This document shows positions 1-7,674 of a DNA stretch of 20,122 nucleotides, in pieces. Numbering within the stretch: position 1 is the stretch's first letter; the number at the start of each line of letters is the position of its first letter. The position numbers were made by a program, and so were the translations under genes. The DNA comes from a virus: positions 1 through 20,122 of IMG/VR virus record IMGVR_UViG_3300042991_000126; one strand, given 5' to 3'. The notes under the pieces were generated by a model. That model saw only the letters and a list, made by a program, of their open reading frames with translations. It made no database searches and was not told the origin of the DNA.

Positions 1-327
1 GACCTTCGCGGTGCATCGGGCCTTTGAGGCGTCGAAATCCAGCGAGCATGTGGGGTCTTTGTACGGGAGAGAATAGGCCCGCGTGCCATACACGTATGAG
101 TTGTACATCCCAACGGAAAAATGCGATTTCTGCGCTCCGTTGACCACAAATGCCGGGTGGCTGCCCGTGCCGAGATCGGTATCGATGGCCTCGACGGAGA
201 ATGCAGGGACCCGGACCATGACCGACGGCAGGCTTAAGTCGTCGAAAATAACCGTGTTGCGTCCGCCGCTGCCAGCCTCCAATGCGTGCTTATACGCTTC
301 CCATAATGAAATATTCAGTAACGGCAT
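1..327 (-). CDS. C-type-lectin/FGE-like tail receptor-binding protein, 3' truncated by window edge
   Basis: The first 109 codons are in the window; the gene runs off the left edge without a stop. The ATG at 327 follows AAGGAGG with 8 nt spacing, a very strong ribosome binding site, 19 nt after the stop of the zinc-ribbon gene. The N-terminus has the pattern seen in phage tail proteins carrying a formylglycine-generating-enzyme-like C-type lectin fold: VIFDDLSLPSVMVRVPAF (residues about 27-44), then HPAFVVNG, then RAYSLPYKDP, DFDASKARC. In that family the missing C-terminal part normally continues into GWHL-type motifs and carries the ligand-binding, sometimes hypervariable, surface. Position at the end of the tail module, after the hub, fits a receptor-binding protein. 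The family assignment is from remembered motif patterns, not a search. The actual variable region, if any, is outside the window. Confidence 0.7.
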   Translation of the reverse strand, partial: MPLLNISLWEAYKHALEAGSGGRNTVIFDDLSLPSVMVRVPAFSVEAIDTDLGTGSHPAFVVNGAQKSHFSVGMYNSYVYGTRAYSLPYKDPTCSLDFDASKARCTAKV

Positions 328-346
328 GATGTGTCCTCCTTATTAA

Positions 347-616
347 TTATGTGATTTTTTTTATGTCCGCCTGTAAATGGCGGCTGAAATCGCGCTTTTC
401 CTCGATGCTGAGCCCCAGCGGAAGGCCGTATTTCCGTAGTATCGGGCGGATATCCAGGAGCGCCCTGTAGCCGCACCCTGCACAGGTCAGCCAGTCTTCC
501 GGAGGCAGGTCAGAGGTGATCTCTATCTGGTTTGGAAACCGGCACTGCGGACAGCGCAGGGTTTCCACGCCAAGATGCACCGTTCCTGTCTTGATAATGG
601 GCAATATCATGGGCAT
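347..616 (-). CDS. Small zinc-ribbon protein of the tail module (89 aa)
   Basis: This 89-residue protein contains CPQC (residues about 22-25) and CAGC (about 45-48), a CxxC-x19-CxxC arrangement typical of a zinc ribbon, followed by a basic and hydrophobic C-terminal half (RPILRKYGLPLGL) likely to be helical. The ATG at 616 is preceded by AAAGGAG with good spacing; a second ATG two codons later is possible. It starts 12 nt after the hub gene ends and precedes the lectin-like gene by 19 nt, so it is co-transcribed with tail-tip genes. Mu Com is also a small zinc-binding protein, but the sequence outside the cysteines does not look like Com. I do not recognise the family. A tail assembly or structural zinc protein is the simplest reading. 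Confidence 0.8.
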   Translation of the reverse strand: MPMILPIIKTGTVHLGVETLRCPQCRFPNQIEITSDLPPEDWLTCAGCGYRALLDIRPILRKYGLPLGLSIEEKRDFSRHLQADIKKIT

Positions 617-627
617 ATTGGGCTCCT

Positions 628-3231
628 TTAGTTTTCCGCTGCAACGATGTCGATGCAGTCGATCTGTTTGCGGCTGCCGAGATGGTGCAGGAGCTTCTGC
701 ACCTCCACGGTGAATCCGCCCATATTGTCGAGCGGGTGGGTAATGTCGATGATGTCGCCCGGCTCGATCTCCATGTTATCCAAAAATACGCTGATTTGCG
801 GCATCCGGCGGGCCTGCTGATGGTAATCGATCAGATAGAGGCCGACGTGTTCCGCCATATCCGGATCGCGCACAGCGTCGAACAGGAACAGGCTGCGATC
901 GCCCTTCCATTCGCGCTGGCCGTAGAGGGCGATCGAGGCGGCATTCTGGATATTCCAGACGCCGCAATATGCCTGGTCGTCGGCGGCGTCGCGGGTGAGG
1001 TCGAGCTCGTAACAGAGATTCAGGTAGTTGATGATCTCGGATGACGGTGAGCGCTGGATGGACACGGAATCACGCTTGATTTCGCCACTCGGGATTGAGT
1101 GACCGCTCGTCTGGCCAAGCTGGCGGACAAACAGTTTCGCGGCGCCGTAAGCCGTGACCAAAAACCGGCTGCGGCACTGGAGCGCCAGGCGCATCAGCAG
1201 ATCGCTCGCCTGTACGGGCTTATTGATTAACAGCGCGAATTTGTAGGCGTTGGCCGCGTAGAATGTCCCCGCCGCGCTGAATGTGGCGGCATCGATGTCG
1301 CCGACGGGGGCGCCGAGGAGGACAGACCAGGCGTGCCGGAAGACATGGTCGGGCCGCTCGATGAGGGCGTAGGGCGTGCCGGTGTATGTGCCTGCCGCGT
1401 CATCCTGCCAGCCGTCCACGTCGGCCGTGATGAGCTTGCCGATACGGACGTCGGCTACGGAGTTGCCGGTGAGGTGACCATACGAAAGCGACACAGACCC
1501 TGATTTGGCAATTTCACCCGTCAGGGTGATATTGCCGGATGCATTCCGGGCAAAACTCCCACTATGGGATGGATTACCGCTTAATGTCCCTGTCCCGGAC
1601 ACTGAGCCGTCGCCAGACAAAGAGACGCCAGGAGACGCGCTGCGAAAGGCCGCCCCGGACTTGGGATCGGTCGGCGTGTATATCACCTCCTTATACCAGA
1701 CCTCCTGTACCGCCCCGTATCCGCCGGACAAGAATGTCACGCCGTCGCCCCAGCCCCCCCCAGTTTTTGACAGGCGCACCTTGACTATGTCGCCTTCTCT
1801 CCCCCCGCCCAGGTTTACCAGGGAAGGCGCCCACCCACCGGTAACCCCGACCGTAAAAGAACCATACGATGCCAGCTGGACGGATATATGAAGGTATTGG
1901 TTCGCTATTGTCCCATATGACGTAGAGGGAAACGACGCACTGCAAGAATTGCCGTATATGCCAATCCCTGTCACGTCGCATCCATCAATGATATTGGTAG
2001 CGCCGCCGGACGGGTAGATGGTCTTGGTCGTCGTTGGTGTTGCAATCTCGATGTCGTCTCCGACGGTGATCTCGTCGGACACGCCCGTGTCATCCAGCGC
2101 GGCGCTGATATCGGATACCGTGAGCGTGCCGTTGTTGACGGCAAAGCTCGAATCTATCACGTCCATTAAATCATTGATATCGAGAGAGCCATTGCCGACA
2201 CTCGAATCATCGCTGATATCCACCGCCAGTGAGTCCGTCAGTATATCCAGCACTTGCTGCCGGACGAGGCGCGCCGGAACGGTGAATACCGCCTGCCCCT
2301 CGTACCCGGCCAGCTCGTTTCCAGTCTGACCGGTGTATTTCGTGGCGATGGAGGTGACGCGCAGCCCATCCACATAAATATCGCCGATTGCCTGGACTGG
2401 ATGGCCTGCCGTCTGATAGACGAAAGCGGATCGCTCCTCCCACAACGCCACGCCCGTGAGATGCGTCGATGCGACGGTGGCGTTATAACCGCGCGTGCAG
2501 CCGGTAAGCGTATTGGCTGCATTGCCCGTGTAGGATATCTGCTCCGCATCGACGCCGATGACGCCGGATGGCGGCAGACAGGAGGAATCAGACAGCTCAA
2601 TCGAGGTCTGGGAAGCGGTGATATCCGCAGCCAGGCTTGTGACATCGCCAGAGACTATCGCCCGGCAGGGAACATTTGGGCAACTCCCGTAGATGATGTT
2701 CTGCATCGCCCCATAGACGTCCGGATCCGCATCGGGGAAATCGACGGCATTGATAACCAGATCATCGCCGATCATCTTGTTGTATTTATCGAATATCCCA
2801 CGGATGGTCAGTGTGCAGGTGTATTCGTCATATTTGATTGTCCCGGAAATCAGGCCCTTGAAAATGATCTCGCGCTCTGAATAAAGAAGCCCGCCGAACC
2901 ACTGATACAGAGTAACCACCACATTTTCTGGCGGGTCAGCGACGGTGAAGTTTTCCGAAAAACGGGGAGTGGTCGTATTGATCAGCGTGAGCTGCAAGTC
3001 GGCGATATCAATGGAGCCGAGTACGCCGCTTCCGGGCGTCTGCGTGATCGACGTATCGACGAACCCCCATGATTTCAGTATGCCGCTGTGATCCGGGCCG
3101 CCGGAGGGTGCGACATCAAAATCGGAGACATAGACAGGCGCGGCAAAATCAAACGTCAATAGATTGATCGGCGCCGGGCCGTCTGCGCGCCTGTTTTTCT
3201 CGGCTATGAAATTGGCGTTAAAACTGCGCAT
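628..3231 (-). CDS. Tail hub/tip (central fiber-like) protein, 867 aa
   Basis: Large protein placed after tape measure and distal tail genes, where lambda J or Mu-like tail hub genes lie. Visible parts: an N-terminal beta-rich region with FKGLISG (about 124-130) and DKYNKMIGDDL; a small phage-tail module at about 205-264 with the pattern IELSDSSCLPPSGVIGVDAE...ISYTG...CTRGYNAT...H; an insert at about 340-590 holding two EF-hand-like half motifs and a Gly/Ser-rich stretch (SGDGSVSGTGTLSG); then a hub-like C-terminal half with KRDSVSIQRSP and, near the end, EPGDIIDITHPL followed by FTVEV, common in phage tail hub proteins just before the C-terminus. The ATG at 3231 follows AGGAAAG. The start is 5 nt after the stop of the 55-aa gene. 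The insert between the hub halves is probably surface-exposed. Confidence 0.85.
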   Translation of the reverse strand: MRSFNANFIAEKNRRADGPAPINLLTFDFAAPVYVSDFDVAPSGGPDHSGILKSWGFVDTSITQTPGSGVLGSIDIADLQLTLINTTTPRFSENFTVADPPENVVVTLYQWFGGLLYSEREIIFKGLISGTIKYDEYTCTLTIRGIFDKYNKMIGDDLVINAVDFPDADPDVYGAMQNIIYGSCPNVPCRAIVSGDVTSLAADITASQTSIELSDSSCLPPSGVIGVDAEQISYTGNAANTLTGCTRGYNATVASTHLTGVALWEERSAFVYQTAGHPVQAIGDIYVDGLRVTSIATKYTGQTGNELAGYEGQAVFTVPARLVRQQVLDILTDSLAVDISDDSSVGNGSLDINDLMDVIDSSFAVNNGTLTVSDISAALDDTGVSDEITVGDDIEIATPTTTKTIYPSGGATNIIDGCDVTGIGIYGNSCSASFPSTSYGTIANQYLHISVQLASYGSFTVGVTGGWAPSLVNLGGGREGDIVKVRLSKTGGGWGDGVTFLSGGYGAVQEVWYKEVIYTPTDPKSGAAFRSASPGVSLSGDGSVSGTGTLSGNPSHSGSFARNASGNITLTGEIAKSGSVSLSYGHLTGNSVADVRIGKLITADVDGWQDDAAGTYTGTPYALIERPDHVFRHAWSVLLGAPVGDIDAATFSAAGTFYAANAYKFALLINKPVQASDLLMRLALQCRSRFLVTAYGAAKLFVRQLGQTSGHSIPSGEIKRDSVSIQRSPSSEIINYLNLCYELDLTRDAADDQAYCGVWNIQNAASIALYGQREWKGDRSLFLFDAVRDPDMAEHVGLYLIDYHQQARRMPQISVFLDNMEIEPGDIIDITHPLDNMGGFTVEVQKLLHHLGSRKQIDCIDIVAAEN

Positions 3232-3236
3232 ATCGC

Positions 3237-3404
3237 TTAGCTTTCCTGGTCGAAGGCGAGAGCGGCGAGGGTTTTCTCCAGGGCTTCTCGTGCCTTATCG
3301 ATAGCGTCGGAAACCGGGATTTCCTCTTTATAGAGGGCTACTGATAAATTGCTCATGCTGGTATTGTGGTCGCGTAATAATCGGTACAGCTTCATCGGTC
3401 CCAT
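3237..3404 (-). CDS. Small 55-aa helical tail-region protein
   Basis: A 55-codon ORF fills the gap between the distal tail gene and the hub gene. It starts with ATG at 3404 after GGGAGG (10 nt spacing) and ends with TAA at 3237. It begins 1 nt after the stop of the upstream gene and ends 5 nt before the hub start, as expected for a true member of the operon. The protein begins MGPMKLYRLLRDHN and ends EALEKTLAALAFDQES; it is mostly charged and probably two helices. I do not recognise a family. A small tail assembly factor or a hub/tape-measure partner is possible, but this is inferred only from position. Confidence 0.75.
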   Translation of the reverse strand: MGPMKLYRLLRDHNTSMSNLSVALYKEEIPVSDAIDKAREALEKTLAALAFDQES

Positions 3405-3405
3405 C

Positions 3406-3774
3406 TTAAATTTCCTCCCTCAAATGGATTGTGCCGGAATACATTTCGTGCGCGACCCCTTTGAGGGGGTTGCGCGTATCGAGCAGGCGGACGGTGTGGG
3501 CGGCGCCGGACTCGTCGGTGTATGTAAATGTGTTCAGCGGTCCCACGGCAATGTTCAGCAACCAGTCGGAAAAATTGTTGAAATCCGCCTGCGGAAGCCT
3601 GTCGAAGGAGAGGTTAATGAACTGCTCCTCGATGCCCTTGTCATAGGCGTAGAGCTGCCCGCCTTCGCTGTAATCGACGGGGACATTCACCTGGCCGGGG
3701 TCATCGAGGGGGTAGGCGCGCCCCTTTGAAAACGTGAATGTATCCACTCCTTTGGCAAATATGATGTTAGGCAT
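3406..3774 (-). CDS. Distal tail (Dit / minor tail M-like) protein, 122 aa
   Basis: This 122-residue protein overlaps the end of the tape measure gene by 8 bp and precedes the hub, the place of lambda M/L-type or Dit-type adaptor genes. The sequence is beta-rich: FTFSKGRAYPL near the N-terminus, a DKG-EEQFINLSF strand, a DW motif in NFSDWLLNIAVGP, and FTYTDESG...HTVRLLD toward the end. The last two features recur in phage minor tail proteins that describe a strand with FTY-D-G followed by VRL. It likely joins the tail tube end to the hub. Family identity is inferred from order and these weak motifs. Confidence 0.7.
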   Translation of the reverse strand: MPNIIFAKGVDTFTFSKGRAYPLDDPGQVNVPVDYSEGGQLYAYDKGIEEQFINLSFDRLPQADFNNFSDWLLNIAVGPLNTFTYTDESGAAHTVRLLDTRNPLKGVAHEMYSGTIHLREEI

Positions 3775-6343
3775 GCAACTTCTCCAATTCGGGGACTATG
3801 TATTGCCGGGCAATCTCCCGCCAGTCTTCCGCGCGCTGCGGGGCTGCGGATTCAGGAATGTTGATCACAATATCGCCGATCTGGACGGTACGTGCATCGG
3901 ATCGACCGACGGCGCCCTGGGGGCTGCTTCCCGACAGGCTGGCCCGCTGACGGATCTGCCTGGATTGCTCCTCGGGGATGACGATCTCGCCCTCGTGGAG
4001 ACGGTAGAGGCCGGTGCGCGGAACGTAGTCTGTGCCCGACGCATAGCCGGGCAGATTCAATTTTGCCGCAGAATAAATGCTGTTATAAATATCAGAAGAT
4101 GTGGAAGACGCTCCACCCCCGTCGCCGATGGCATGATAGACCGTGGTGATGTGGATGGTTTTGTCGTGCAGGCCGGCCAGAGACCGGGAAATGTCGTTCA
4201 CCACCCAGGAGACCTGGTCGTCGCCAGTGATGGTGATGACCTTCTGCATCGCTGTTATGCGCGCTTCCAGTTCGGAGATAACGCCCTGGATTTCGTTAAT
4301 GGCCGATACAGCCTGATTGGCGGACTGCTGCAGGGCGAGGCCCATATTCCTGTCCGCCTCGATTTGCTGCTGCTTCTCAACCTCCAATTCGTCCATCGCC
4401 CGCATCTGCATCGAGGTGGCCTGCTCGATGTCGGCAATCACCGAGTCGATGATTTCCTTGCCCGTCGCGATCACCGACGTCTGCGAGCCGGTGATGATGT
4501 TCTCGGTGACTTCGTTTACGCCCTGAGACCATGTCTGGCCGAACGAAACCAGCGCCTGCTTGTACTCATCCAGCGCCTTGACCTGCTCCTGCCCGGAGAG
4601 GCGCATCGCCGAGACATACTGATCTGTCAGCGCGGTCTTCTGGGATTCGTACTTCTGCGTCGGCGACATGCCGATTTCCTGCAGGCTGCGTATCTGATCT
4701 GCCGTCGTCTTGCGGATGTCGGCCTGCTGGCGGTACAGGGCGTTCAGCTCTTCAACGTGTTTTTTTTCCGTTTCGGCATTTTTCTCAATCATGCCCTGCA
4801 GGTCGCTGTAATATTTCTCGGCGGCCGACAGACGCGATTCCAATGCCTTTTTGTCCTGTTCTGCGATTTTCAGCGCCGCCGCGGCTTCTGCAGCCACAGT
4901 CTCCGTACTGGACTCCTGAACATTGCGCAGCCCCGTCTCGGCGTCAGCCACAACCTTTTCGACGCCCGCGGACGCCTTCGCCTGGATGCCAGCCATCGTG
5001 GCGTCAAATCCAGCCCAGAAGTTTCGCATGAAATCGGAGGCGGACCCGGTATCGGCAGAGCCCGCGGCGCCCGCGGCCCGTTCGGGATTCTCCTGGTCAA
5101 ACTCCCGCAGGTAATCGGCCAGTTCCGATCCGTTCATCCCGGCGAACTCACCGAATCCCATCTGGCCGGAGGCGATCAGACCTAAACCTGCCGCCTGGTT
5201 GCGCACCATCTGGATCGCCTTGACGGCGGCCGCCAGCGCAAAGGCCCCTTTTTTCCCGTAAATGAACGCCCCGATAAGCCCGGCATCGCGGATCCATTCG
5301 GGAAACGACGTGAATGCACCCCAGAGGCTCGACACCTCGGCCGCTATCCTGGGGACATATTCCATCACGGAATCGTAAATACCCGCGGCGGAAAGGGTGA
5401 TCCTCTTGAATGCGGCGACCACCCGCGTGGAGACGTCCTCCGCCCATTTCTGGAACGATCCGTCGGCGACCATTTGGGCTATTTTATCATTGACGGACGT
5501 CAGGCCCGCCTCGATGGTCCGCATGACGCCGGAATCCATGACGAGGCGCTGAAACTCCTTCCAGTAACCCTCCATCGCCTCCCAGAGGCCGGAGAATTTT
5601 TTCTGTATCTTATCGGATTGACCGCCGAATCGCTCGGCCAGGCCCTCCATGACCGCCTTGATGATCGCGCCGGAGCTGACCGACTGGTTGCCGATATCCT
5701 GTATCTGCGCGCCGGTCAGCCCCAGTTTTTCTTTGAGAATTTCGAATACCGGGACGCCCCGCTCGGCCAACTGCATCAACTCCTCGGCGCTGCCCTTGCC
5801 CTTCGCCTGGATCTGCCCCAGCGCCCGGGCAATGCCCTCCAGCGTGTCCGCCTGGCCGCCCAGCGCGGAGGTCGCATCGACCAGCGTCGTCATGTCGGCG
5901 ATCGACGGCTGCAAACCCATCGCCCGCATCATGATGAAGGATTGAATGGCCTTTTCGGTGTTGATCGGCATGGTCATCGCCCAATCATTCAACTTTTTAA
6001 ACCACGCCTCGCCATTGCCTTTGGTGATCGTATCGAGCGACAATTTCATTTTATCCATCGATGCGCCGGTCGAGATAAACGAACCGGCGAGACGCTCCAC
6101 GCCCCAGCCGACAAGCGCCGCCGCCGCCGCCGTTTTCAGGCTGACGACCCTGTTTTTCACGCCCTCGATCGCCCCGCCGAGGTTCTTCGTGAAGCTCTGC
6201 GAGAGCCCCTGAACATGCCCGGCTGAGCCGGACGACATTTTACGCACCTGGTCGGTCAGCGTCGAAGAAAACTGCGTCACCTTCGCGGAGCCGCGGTCAT
6301 CGACGTCGAGTATCAGTTGGATTGTATTGGAAGCGCCCATCAT
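3767..6343 (-). CDS. Tail tape measure protein, 858 aa
   Basis: Long helical protein with the typical tape measure layout. The N-terminus reads IQLILDVDDRGSAKVTQF, followed by Ala-rich hydrophobic segments (about 60-90 and 360-390) and the conserved region around MRAMGLQPSIADMTTLVDA and AEELMQLAERGVPVFEIL, which match the common tape-measure N-terminal domain. A coiled-coil stretch with many E, K, Q lies at about 470-680. Near the C-terminus is GYASGTDYVPRTGLYRLHEG followed by EIVIPEE, a signature of siphophage tape measures. At about 0.15 nm per residue the tail would be near 130 nm. Two tandem ATGs are possible: 6343 and 6340; GAGG lies only 3 nt before the first, so 6340 may be used. It overlaps the distal tail gene by 8 bp. 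Confidence 0.95.
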   Translation of the reverse strand: MMGASNTIQLILDVDDRGSAKVTQFSSTLTDQVRKMSSGSAGHVQGLSQSFTKNLGGAIEGVKNRVVSLKTAAAAALVGWGVERLAGSFISTGASMDKMKLSLDTITKGNGEAWFKKLNDWAMTMPINTEKAIQSFIMMRAMGLQPSIADMTTLVDATSALGGQADTLEGIARALGQIQAKGKGSAEELMQLAERGVPVFEILKEKLGLTGAQIQDIGNQSVSSGAIIKAVMEGLAERFGGQSDKIQKKFSGLWEAMEGYWKEFQRLVMDSGVMRTIEAGLTSVNDKIAQMVADGSFQKWAEDVSTRVVAAFKRITLSAAGIYDSVMEYVPRIAAEVSSLWGAFTSFPEWIRDAGLIGAFIYGKKGAFALAAAVKAIQMVRNQAAGLGLIASGQMGFGEFAGMNGSELADYLREFDQENPERAAGAAGSADTGSASDFMRNFWAGFDATMAGIQAKASAGVEKVVADAETGLRNVQESSTETVAAEAAAALKIAEQDKKALESRLSAAEKYYSDLQGMIEKNAETEKKHVEELNALYRQQADIRKTTADQIRSLQEIGMSPTQKYESQKTALTDQYVSAMRLSGQEQVKALDEYKQALVSFGQTWSQGVNEVTENIITGSQTSVIATGKEIIDSVIADIEQATSMQMRAMDELEVEKQQQIEADRNMGLALQQSANQAVSAINEIQGVISELEARITAMQKVITITGDDQVSWVVNDISRSLAGLHDKTIHITTVYHAIGDGGGASSTSSDIYNSIYSAAKLNLPGYASGTDYVPRTGLYRLHEGEIVIPEEQSRQIRQRASLSGSSPQGAVGRSDARTVQIGDIVINIPESAAPQRAEDWREIARQYIVPELEKLHA

Positions 6344-6359
6344 GTACCTCGCGTCGCCT

Positions 6360-6689
6360 TCAGGCCGGCAGTCCCCACGTCGCTATTGCCACGGCTGACA
6401 GATCGAGCGGGACGGGATCATGCGCGATCTGCGTCAGGCCGTCGGCGTCCGTGGTCTCGGCGTCGATGTACTGCCGCTCGGGGACGGTCAGCTCCGCGAC
6501 CTGCCAGTAGTGGTTCGCCCGTGCATCGGTCGAATATCTCCGGTCGGCGTCGAGCCATATCCGGACGGTCTGGCCGGCCTGCGGCTCGAGATCGATGGTC
6601 TGTTTCGCCACCCGCCCTAAGGCGCAATCAAACGCGGCGACCTGGAGCAGGGCGCCCGACACTGTGATTTTCGGTAATTTTGCAGTCAT
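6360..6689 (-). CDS. Conserved-looking small tail-region protein (109 aa)
   Basis: I place the start at ATG 6689 because AAAGGAGG lies 7 nt upstream; an in-frame ATG at 6713 would overlap the stop of the previous gene and has no better site. The 109-residue product is beta-rich with KITVSGALLQVAAFD, a TVRIWLDADRRYS segment and HYWQVAELTVPERQYI. It shows no signal peptide or membrane segment. It sits between the 97-aa gene and the tape measure, where lambda has only the G/GT pair followed by H, so it is an extra tail gene. I do not recognise a family. It may decorate the tube or help assembly. Confidence 0.75.
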   Translation of the reverse strand: MTAKLPKITVSGALLQVAAFDCALGRVAKQTIDLEPQAGQTVRIWLDADRRYSTDARANHYWQVAELTVPERQYIDAETTDADGLTQIAHDPVPLDLSAVAIATWGLPA

Positions 6690-6705
6690 TTCATTGCCTC
6701 CTTTC

Positions 6706-6999
6706 TTATGCATGCGGGATGATCGTGTAATCGAATGCGCTCACCGCAGAGCCGCTGTTGTAGATCACCACCGTATTGGCCGCCTTAACAACCCAGACCT
6801 CCCCCAGGAGCCCCCCGGCGTCGGCCGCCGGGTTAATGACGACCTGGTAGTTGGTATGGCCGTAATTGTGGGTGATCGTCCGACCGGCCGACGAACCGGC
6901 AAACGTGCTGGCTATCGGCTTCAGGTCCTCGTCCTGCGTCAATTTTGAGAGATTCGTCACGTCCACCGGCGTTGTTGCAACCCATGTCAATCGTGCCAT
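6706..6999 (-). CDS. Small beta-rich phage protein with tail-fiber-like C-terminal pattern (97 aa)
   Basis: The ATG at 6999 follows AAAAGGAGG with 6 nt spacing. The protein has the run ITHNYGHTNYQVVINP, then GEVWVVKAANTVVIYNSGSA and a final FDYTII. This order (a T-x-Y-x-V-x-I strand, a G-E-x-W-V strand, then NSGSA and an F-x-Y/W-x-I strand) is one I associate with small beta-sandwich domains at the ends of phage fiber or decoration proteins. Here it stands alone as its own gene between the tail chaperone and the tape measure. Function is unproven; a tail decoration protein is one option. Confidence 0.75.
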   Translation of the reverse strand: MARLTWVATTPVDVTNLSKLTQDEDLKPIASTFAGSSAGRTITHNYGHTNYQVVINPAADAGGLLGEVWVVKAANTVVIYNSGSAVSAFDYTIIPHA

Positions 7000-7015
7000 T
7001 TGATTCCTCCTTTTC

Positions 7016-7656
7016 CTATTGCCCCTGCTGCCGCTGGGCCTCGTCCCATTCCGCGATCACGGATGCAATGATGGTCATTTTCTCAAGGATGTCTTCCGCA
7101 TCCGTGCTGGTCAGCGTGAGATTCATCAGCCGAAATACCGTTTCCGCACCCAAAAAATGAACCTTCTGGTAGAGCGTGTATGCCTGGTCATTCTCCGGGA
7201 GCAGTTCCACCGCCCCGGTGGGGCAAATCCCTTTCTCGTCGCACGGCGGATCGCGGTCATCTTCCTCGTACCGGGCCCGGCACGCCAGACAGGAATCGCG
7301 GTGCGCCAGCTCCCAGGAGAGGAAGTCCCTCAGTTTTTTTCGGCGTCCTCATCCGTCTGATCCTCGCCTGTTCCGCCCAGTAAATTCACAAGTTCCGTCA
7401 ACACCTCTTCGGGCAGTTTCAGCGCCAGCTCGTCCGAATACGGAACGGCGGCGCCCTTCACCTGGACATTCTCCCAGCCGATGATGCCGGCGGTAATGAG
7501 TTCGGCTGTGACGGCGCTCCAGTCGCTTTTCCCTCGCTTCGTGTTTTTCCGCACGATGGCCGCGCGGCGGGCTGTCGATATGCGGCGGTAGAATATTTTG
7601 GAGCCCGCGTTTTCGTAGGTGAATTTCTCGTCGTCCTGGATGATCTGTATCGGCAT
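7016..7656 (-). CDS. Tail assembly chaperone GT-type fusion made by -1 ribosomal frameshift (213 aa)
   Basis: The 108-codon upstream ORF ends ...GAA AAA AAC TGA. The heptamer A AAA AAC (7339-7333) is a classic -1 slippery site, and shifting there opens a frame with no stop for 105 further codons to TAG at 7016. The extension starts LRDFLSWELAHRDSCLAC and continues through a Cys set (C-x2-C-x12-C-x5-C) to LLPENDQAYTLYQKV. The alternative, independent start at GTG 7210, would drop the Cys-rich 41 residues and has no clear ribosome binding site, although the frame is open and looks coding across that part. The arrangement upstream of the tape measure copies lambda G/GT. The T-like part is expected to bind tail tube subunits while the G part coats the tape measure. 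The four cysteines suggest metal binding. Confidence 0.8.
7330..7656 (-). CDS. Tail assembly chaperone G-type, unshifted product (108 aa)
   Basis: This is the zero-frame product of the G/GT pair. The ATG at 7656 follows AAAAAGGAG with good spacing, 18 nt after the stop of the second tail tube gene. The protein starts MPIQIIQDDEKFTYENAGS, has RRISTARRAAIVRKNTKRG (basic, as for a region dealing with tape measure helices), DWSAVTAELITAGIIGWENV and LKLPEEVLTELVNLL near the end, followed by an acidic tail DQTDEDAEKN. Size and position, directly after tail tube genes and before the tape measure, match siphophage G-type chaperones. The gene ends at TGA 7330-7332 immediately after the slippery AAC codon. 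Confidence 0.85.
   Translation of the reverse strand: MPIQIIQDDEKFTYENAGSKIFYRRISTARRAAIVRKNTKRGKSDWSAVTAELITAGIIGWENVQVKGAAVPYSDELALKLPEEVLTELVNLLGGTGEDQTDEDAEKN
7333..7339 (-). promoter_or_regulatory. -1 programmed frameshift slippery heptamer A AAA AAC
   Basis: On the minus strand the codons GAA AAA AAC TGA contain the X XXY YYZ heptamer A AAA AAC, set in the correct zero frame and ending directly at the stop codon of the G-type gene. The -1 frame downstream is open for 105 codons. Seven A residues in a row occur here. A possible short stimulatory hairpin exists just downstream (for example CTCC-TG-GGAG, or GAGG-gactt-CCTC), but both are weak and I did not fold the region. Confidence 0.8.
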
Positions 7657-7674
7657 TTCTCTTTCTCCTTTTTA

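Noticed and set aside
2254-2880. 208-codon plus-strand open frame
   Set aside because: Antisense to the hub gene with no recognisable motif and no ribosome binding site consistent with the operon.
3734-5185. 483-codon plus-strand open frame
   Set aside because: It lies antisense to the tape measure gene, which has clear family motifs. The plus frame shows no domain and arises from the GC-rich codon pattern of the real gene.
7016-7210. Independent 64-codon gene starting at GTG 7210
   Set aside because: The frame is open and protein-like upstream to the slippery site, no ribosome binding site precedes the GTG, and the frameshift fusion explains it better.
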